In this document: positions 58,301-64,000 of the stretch, in pieces
Layout of the letters: the number at the start of each line of letters is the position of its first letter
Position numbering within the stretch: the first letter of the stretch is position 1
Assembly (NCBI GenBank): GCA_016081115.2
Contig: CM071928.1
Span: 56,303,950-56,367,949, forward strand
DNA from: Rehmannia glutinosa
Lineage: Eukaryota > Streptophyta > Magnoliopsida > Lamiales > Orobanchaceae
DNA: 64,000 nt
Reading direction: 5' to 3'
Made by a program: the position numbers and the translations under genes
The notes under the pieces: generated by a model
The model's input: the letters and a program-made list of their open reading frames with translations, nothing else
What the model was told of the DNA's origin: nothing
The model's database searches: none

Positions 58301-58456
58301 TCTTAGTTTTGGTTGTAAGTTGTAGTTCGTACTTGTATTTTATTTCATTTGCTTTAGACTCGTTTCACTTAGAGTTATATTGTATCATTTGTCAGGTGTT
58401 GGGTTTAATTCTGTTTAATTTATTGATTGTCGTCGCGTCTGGTCTGGGGCGTGATA
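55355..58456 (+). repeat. Truncated second LTR of the Tekay-like family
   Basis: Colinear with 9723-12960: the pyrimidine-rich part, TA repeat (about 55906), AT-rich zone, TACGCGATCGCG at about 57152 (also 11602), 45-bp tandem repeat (57718-57860), and a terminus GGGGCGTGATAG close to the GGCGTGACA end of the other LTR. About 900 bp of its 5' end is missing, and no element interior is attached, so it is a truncated or solo LTR. Confidence 0.85.
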
Positions 58457-59777
58457 GTTTTTATTGACTAGTATACCCTTTATTCATTTGTGAGCTATAT
58501 ATCTTTTTCAATTAATTTTAAGAATAATTTGATATTTAAAACAATTTTCTTTTGTTATTATTACTGATTTATAATTATCAATCAAGAGATATGAAATCAT
58601 ATAGAAAAATAGTCATTTTATTCCTTTTTGCATTCTCTTGGGGACAATTTCGAGTTATCCTAATTACTATTATTTTATTTATTTTACACATTATTTAATT
58701 CTGAAATCACATAATTAATTATCCAATATTATTAATGTACTGGATCGCAGGTATAACTATTACCCACTTATCGCACAAAGCATATACGGCCATCAACCCA
58801 GGTATAAATAGGTCTCTCCACATTATTTGTAAGTATTCACAATTAATTACTCCTAAGTACTGTTCTTTGCACTGTATTTTTTCTCCAATATGTACTGACT
58901 TGAGCATTGGAGAGGTCTCTCTGGGACAATCTGAGTGCCCATCTAAATTTGTTGAATTGTCACAGATAATTTCCCATCTCAAGAATTACCAACTCTGAAG
59001 AAGAAATTTGACATTTAATGAGAAATCATAACTTGGAGTGATCTATAGATTTAAGCAGCATCACCTACATTATACATACCAAACATAGGAATGATATCAT
59101 CATATGATTATTCGTTATTCTATTTCTAATTTTATTTTATTGTTCGATCCTATCTAATTTCTTTCACGCATACTAATCATGCCGTTAGATTTTGGAAAAT
59201 AAATACTATAAAAGAATATGTTAACTTTCAAACTTTGGATCTTCTCACATCACTCCATTATTTTTACCTTTATTGTTTTAACTTCACCTACAAGTAATTA
59301 GTAATAACAAATTAACAAGCTGAAGTTGCTTCGTTTTATTTATTTGTTATTATTACTTTCTTTTTTTTTTTTTTTGTGGAGATATGGGGTGGAGAGGCAG
59401 GATAGTCATGTAATAAACAAGATTTGTGTGATTAGCAAGCTATACAACCATGTGAATGACTTAATTGCACAGATAAATGGCAATCTAATTTATTTATAAT
59501 AAAAAAAAAAAAAAGAAAGATAATGAAATAGCTGTTTCCAATTGGAGAGTTAATACGAAAACATGGGAGCATGTGAAGTTCCAAGCGAAATCATGATTGT
59601 AAACCACATGCAAACTGTGTGTTAATAAGAGTTTAACTGTTAAAGTGTGCCCATAAGATGATTAATGAAGATGCGTAGCTTAGATTAGCTTAGCTTAGCT
59701 TAGGTTAGAATAAAAAGCATAACAATACGCAGGCAACTCATTAAAATTAACATCAACGCTTTATCAGTTGGATTGTA
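58457..59777. other. AT-rich DNA with a possible relic gypsy LTR
   Basis: No gene seen. Around 58795-58990 a TATA box (TATAAATA, 58803-58810) is followed by TTTTTTCTCC and TGACTTGAGCATTGGAGAGG. This TATA-then-'gacttgagc.tcggag' order is usual in R/U5 of Tat/Retand-type gypsy LTRs, so a decayed LTR fragment is likely. A short TTAGCTTAGCTTAGCTTAG-like repeat lies at about 59677-59706, and homopolymer runs at about 59360 and 59502. Confidence 0.45.
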
Positions 59778-59785
59778 ACTGCTCG

Positions 59786-60810
59786 TAGGGGTGTGCATAG
59801 TACGGGACGGTTCGGAGATTTGGAAATCTCCAGAACCGTCCCGAAATTCGGAGATTCTGAAAAATAAATCTCCAGAACCGAACCATAAAAAAAATCTCCG
59901 TCCCGAACCGTACCGAAAATTCGGGACGGATATTCGGTTCTAATGGGACGGGACGGCACGGTTCGGGTCGGGACGGAGATTCAGAGATTAGCCATAAATA
60001 AAACATACAAATTTGGAAAACAAATCAACATAAAAATCACCAAACGGATATACTTCTAGAGTTCTAGTCTCTTTTTAGCGTAGTCTCAAAATAAAAACTA
60101 AAACTATAATAGGTAACATAATCCAAAATTCTAAACTTAATAATCTGTATAATACAATTACAGTCTATTATTTGGGCAATTGTCCTTCTATTGACATAGA
60201 ACATATATAATTAACTAATAATTTTTATAAATTAACATGGAATAAAAACTTGTATAAATTTATAATCTCAATGTCTCATACTTAACAACTTAACATAATC
60301 AATAAAATTATATTTATAATTTATGTGATGTGGTAAAAAAATTAAAAATTGTTATAATATGGTACTATTACTTGTTTCTTTTTTAAGTGCAACTTACTAA
60401 TCATTTAACTAATTTCAATTTCAAATAATTTACTCTATTATTTATATCAAACTTTTTTAAAAATCATAATAGTTGCAGTTTTATGATTATTTTTTTCAGA
60501 AATATGCTTGATATTCAATTTAATTTAAAATTGTTTGTAGTTAATTCAATATCAAAATAAAAACAACATAGAAATAATGTATATGTATTTATATAAAATC
60601 TTTAAAATCGGTTCTAGCTTCGGGTCCTCGGTTCGGAGTGGTTCGGTATGGTTGATGCGGTTCTCGTGCGGGTATTTGAAAAATAAAGTACCATAAATAT
60701 TTTCGATGCGGTTCGGGAAAGTCAAAAAGTCAACGGATATTTTCGGTTCGGAGATCTTTCGGTCCGGATATCGGTTCGGTTTTTCGTAATCTCAAGTCAG
60801 TGCACCACTA
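59786..60810. mobile_element. Non-autonomous hAT element (1.0 kb)
   Basis: Starts TAGGGGTGTGCA and ends TGCACCACTA, a degenerate inverted end. It is flanked by ACTGCTCG (59778-59785) and AGTGCTCG (60811-60818), an 8-bp duplication with one mismatch. Both ends (59800-60000, 60605-60790) are rich in CGGTTCGG/CCGAACCG-type motifs in inverse orientation. The middle is AT-rich with no transposase. It is a different hAT family from the element at 1565-5315, judged by its terminal and subterminal sequence. Confidence 0.8.
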
Positions 60811-60818
60811 AGTGCTCG

Positions 60819-62404
60819 TCTGAGAGAAGTGATATATTTCATTTGAAAAGAGTTATATATCTCACAATTATATTAATTCTACAGCAAAAAAATTCATTAG
60901 TTTTGGAAACACAAACTCAAATCAATTATAAAAAGATTTTTAAAATGAAAAATGACTAAACTAAAATATAAGTAAGCTGATCAAGTGTATTTTTGATTAA
61001 AAAAAAAAGTATTACTAAAGATTTGATTGTGTTGAAAAACAATTAAGTTAAATCCTAAGGGGTTTGCTTTATTATCGGACCAAAAATTAATTAGTGAAAT
61101 GAATTTTCAAAATTGATAAAAAAAAAAATCTTTGATATGAAAAATTATATTGAAGGATTTTAAAAATATTTTCATCCAAACTCTTTATAGTATATATAAT
61201 GCTACCTAACTAAACTCATGATTATTAAATGAAGAAATGGTGACATGCGTGTGGCCGGTATTTTGCTTCCAACACGATATTAAAGCCACTCTTTTGAAAT
61301 TATCAGTAGACAAAGGATATGGTTTGAGGGCCTCATCCATGTGGAATGGTATAATTTAAAACACTGCAAGATTACGTATATTCATAGCTATCCAAGTTCA
61401 AGTTGTTTAATTAAGAATATCTTCTCCAAATGATAAGAGTGACGACTATAAATTTTTCTTTAAAAAAAATGTAACCTGAAAATTTTGGGCAAAATTCGAT
61501 AGAAAATGGGGATTGTTTATAAAAGATGACAATGGGTGAATTAAAACCCAGACCCATCTTTTCGAAAGAAAAAAAAAAAAAAAAAAACCAGACCCATAAT
61601 GAACCCGTTTTGTTCGAGGCGAGACCAAACCCAATCAAACGGATCTCGGATCTACACTTTTAAAAATCCGCGGGTGAGGCAGGAAAATAAATTTCTAATA
61701 AACAGATCAAATGTAGTTATGAAATTTTTAAGGCTTCCTACAACTGCTGATGTTAAGGCTCTTGATCTTGACTAGAAGATTTTTAGTTGTAATTGAATTC
61801 AAGTAGTCAATAGTCATATGCATGACAAGTATTGGTAAGTGGTCTGGGCAATTTTTATTTTTAATTATCCGTTAATTATTTGATTGCTCTATTTCAGTTT
61901 ATTTATTATTTATTGCTCTTAATTGTAATTATTTGAGTTATAGATTAATTGTATACAATTTACTGGCCCACTAGCCCAACTCATTAGATGAGGCCCTAAT
62001 TCAAATAAACCCTCCATTGTCATTTACAAGGTGCACAATAGTACTATTTGCTCTAGTTCTTTTGGATTATCGTTAAAACCTCTTTTGACTTAAGCATCGA
62101 AAGGGTTTTCGTGGGACAGTTTCAGAGCCTTTCTCACTACTTGTTTGTATTGCAGACCAATTCTCATATAGAAAACTTTATTGCTTTTGAGTGATCTGCA
62201 GATTTTAACATGATCAATAAGGCATTGCAAAATTACTCCAACGCTCAACAAAATGACTTACTTACTATAGGCATACGGTCCCATTCACTGTTTAATACCG
62301 GATGAAAATCCTCTAAGAAATATTATAAATATCCCATTTTATTTTTTTTTCCAAGGTACACAATTAGTGGTCAATTTAGTCATGCACTTCTTGATTATCC
62401 TGAC
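60819..62404. other. AT-rich intergenic DNA, possible hAT-like relic at 61525-61690
   Basis: No gene seen. Positions 61525-61690 hold GACAATGGGTGAATTAAAACCC, an A20 run and ACCCAAT/ACCCG words resembling the inverted-repeat ends of hAT elements that begin TGGCAATGGGT. I find no second end. The open frames on the minus strand at 61411-61638 span the A run and are chance. Confidence 0.35.
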
Positions 62405-64000
62405 TGTTAGCAAATATGGGTTATATCTAAATCACATATTTGCACATATAAGGTGGATCGAGCATACCTATTTGCAGCGGAACTGTCGATCCACATAGTC
62501 AGGATTAAGCCCGTCTATAAGCCTCCATTTGATCCATGATTAAGCCATCTACAAGCCTCCTCTTGATTGAATCGCGAGCAACGAACAAACCCCATAGATT
62601 GGTTGAACCACGAACAAGATCACGAACCGCCTTTCTCGTTGGTGTAATTAATTACTAGAATTATTTACTTTGATGTGCACAGCTTAAACCCTCGGAGAAT
62701 ATTGTGATGCTCCAAGAAGAAAACCATAGAGAGAAATTTTAGGAGAGAGATTTCTGATATTCCGTAGGAGACGTCTAATGTCTCTACTACTAATAATATA
62801 GGAAGAGAATATAAAACGATATATCTCAATCCCTATTATAATTGGATTTTTCCATGTTAGATGCAATCCCAAGATGCATGCTAATCAATTAGGATCCCCA
62901 ATATCTTTCCTTATCTAAAAGATATGGATGTAATCTCCAATATCTCCCACTCATACATATTTGATCCGACTCATTCGAATCACATTATAATATTCTCATC
63001 TCACGTCCATTCTTTCATACGAGGGAATAAGGCGCGTGCGAATGCGAGAAAAAATAGGTGAGGAGAGTTATATTAAGTCATCACCAAACTAACATAACCC
63101 TTCAACTCAATAACTCGCTATGTACCCCAAACCAAGTGATCGCACCCAGTCAAGCATCTCTAGATCCCTCAATGAAATAAATAGAGCATGCTCGACTCAC
63201 TCAAATATGTTTCTATATTCATCACTAGTCAAACACATTTCGACATAGTCGCCCGGGCTATGAATCATAGAACATAAGTGCGTTATCAACTTAATTCTTC
63301 CTCGGCCCCACATGCCAATTAGCTTGGTCTTGCGACTTTCTAGACATGCTCCGATAGACCGAATCACAAATGGCCATTGGATACATGCTAAAGTAGCGTC
63401 ATCAAGCTTACACCTCATGACAAGGTCCAAAGTCCCAAAGGGTACAAAAAAATAATACGGGCTCACACAGTGACGAAACAGGGACCCGTCAAATCCAACT
63501 TTCCCATAGGCGGTCGCCTCAAAGCACATGTAGTATGAATACATGCTATGATGGAGCTCCCACTCAATTTAGGCATGTCACGCTCTAGACATCATACAAA
63601 TCTTAGTCCAGTCGCTATTCAAGCGCCCGACCTGCGTAATACTCGTAGTCACTCCCAAAGTGTCATACGATAGCTCGCACATTTGGCTATAAACAGGCTT
63701 TTATGAAGTTTGGACATACTTCATAATCGATCAACTCGGATCTCATCTTAACCTCTAGTTAAGGTGACTGTTAATTATACTTAATAACGTTCCTCTTTGC
63801 TCCCGGTGTGAAGGCGATCATTCGCAAACCTCCTTATGCGACACAATCTTTTAAGTCTCATCCGCTTTCGCTCTCTTAGCGCCCGGCGATTGCCCGTGTG
63901 AGAGGGCCAATCAAAGCCTGGTGATAACTCACAAATTCGTACCAAACACATAATGAGAATCCAACATATCTCATTAATCACAATATGTTCTCAAATGCCA
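62405..64000. repeat. LTR-like repeat running off the window
   Basis: TGTTAGCAAATATGGG at 62405 looks like an LTR start. GCAGCGGAACTG at about 62475-62486 and CTCCCACTCATAC at about 62945 are phrases common in long plant LTRs. The rest has the base composition of a repeat. No second copy is present, so the type and right boundary are open. The 115-codon minus-strand frame at 63197-63544 has no recognised domain. Confidence 0.4.

Noticed and set aside
58719..58998. Two overlapping open frames on opposite strands
   Set aside because: Neither shows coding character. They overlap a likely relic LTR with a TATA box.
61560..61590. A-run as the poly(A) tail of a LINE/SINE
   Set aside because: No LINE or SINE body or flanking duplication is visible. 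The run sits inside hAT-like words.
63197..63544. 115-codon minus-strand open frame as a gene
   Set aside because: No domain or start context is recognised. The surrounding DNA looks like LTR-type repeat, and the frame can be open by chance.
1..64000. Host genes, tRNA or rRNA genes
   Set aside because: No frame showed a recognisable cellular protein, and no tRNA-like cloverleaf or rRNA segment was noticed. The TGGTATCAGAGC-type motifs are primer sites, not tRNA genes.

Overview
The window looks like heterochromatic plant (probably eudicot) DNA made almost entirely of nested transposable elements and endogenous pararetrovirus sequence. The evidence is Ty1/copia Sireviruses with a tRNA-iMet primer site, a chromodomain Ty3/gypsy (Tekay-like) element, an Athila-like gypsy 3' end, hAT transposons with 8-bp target duplications, and Caulimoviridae-like sequence. 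I see no host protein gene, tRNA, rRNA or CRISPR array that I can support. Nearly every coding region is broken by stops and frameshifts, so most CDS-like stretches are given as pseudogenes.

Layout, left to right. (1) 1-6638: a minus-strand Sirevirus copy (copy 3) with a large internal deletion. It is interrupted at 1565-5315 by a hAT transposon with an exact 8-bp target duplication and a three-exon transposase gene carrying only one frameshift and one stop. (2) 6639-12960: the 3' part of a plus-strand Tekay-like chromovirus (end of RT, RNase H, integrase, chromodomain, polypurine tract) and its complete ~4.1 kb 3' LTR. (3) 12961-16316: non-coding 3' end and LTR of an Athila-like element. (4) 16317-17066: an unassigned repeat-rich stretch. 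(5) 17067-30330: a ~13.3 kb plus-strand Sirevirus (copy 1) with LTRs, gag, pol and a long env-position ORF whose first part is inverted. (6) 30331-34463 and 48515-52617: one endogenous pararetrovirus unit (copy A), split by (7) 34464-48514, a ~14 kb minus-strand Sirevirus (copy 2) flanked by the 5-bp duplication AAAAG. (8) 52618-54637: a second, internally deleted pararetrovirus unit (copy B), fused to another leader segment (54638-55354). (9) 55355-58456: a truncated second LTR of the Tekay-like family. (10) 58457-64000: AT-rich DNA with a possible relic LTR, a ~1 kb non-autonomous hAT element (59786-60810) with an 8-bp target duplication, and an LTR-like repeat that runs off the window.

Nesting gives relative ages. 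The hAT is younger than Sirevirus copy 3, which is younger than the Tekay-like element. Sirevirus copy 2, and probably copy 1, is younger than the pararetrovirus array. Copies 1 and 2 lie in opposite orientations about 4 kb apart and form a potential multi-kilobase inverted repeat.

The least ordinary content is the pararetrovirus array. It has a coat-protein-like region upstream of a movement-protein-like region, a paired-TGACG promoter element with a TATA box and poly(A) signal, an unrecognised ORF after RT, and a rearranged tandem copy. Also notable are the inversion inside the Sirevirus env-position ORF and a patchy CAG-to-CGG difference in Sirevirus copy 2 that may be a consensus artefact.
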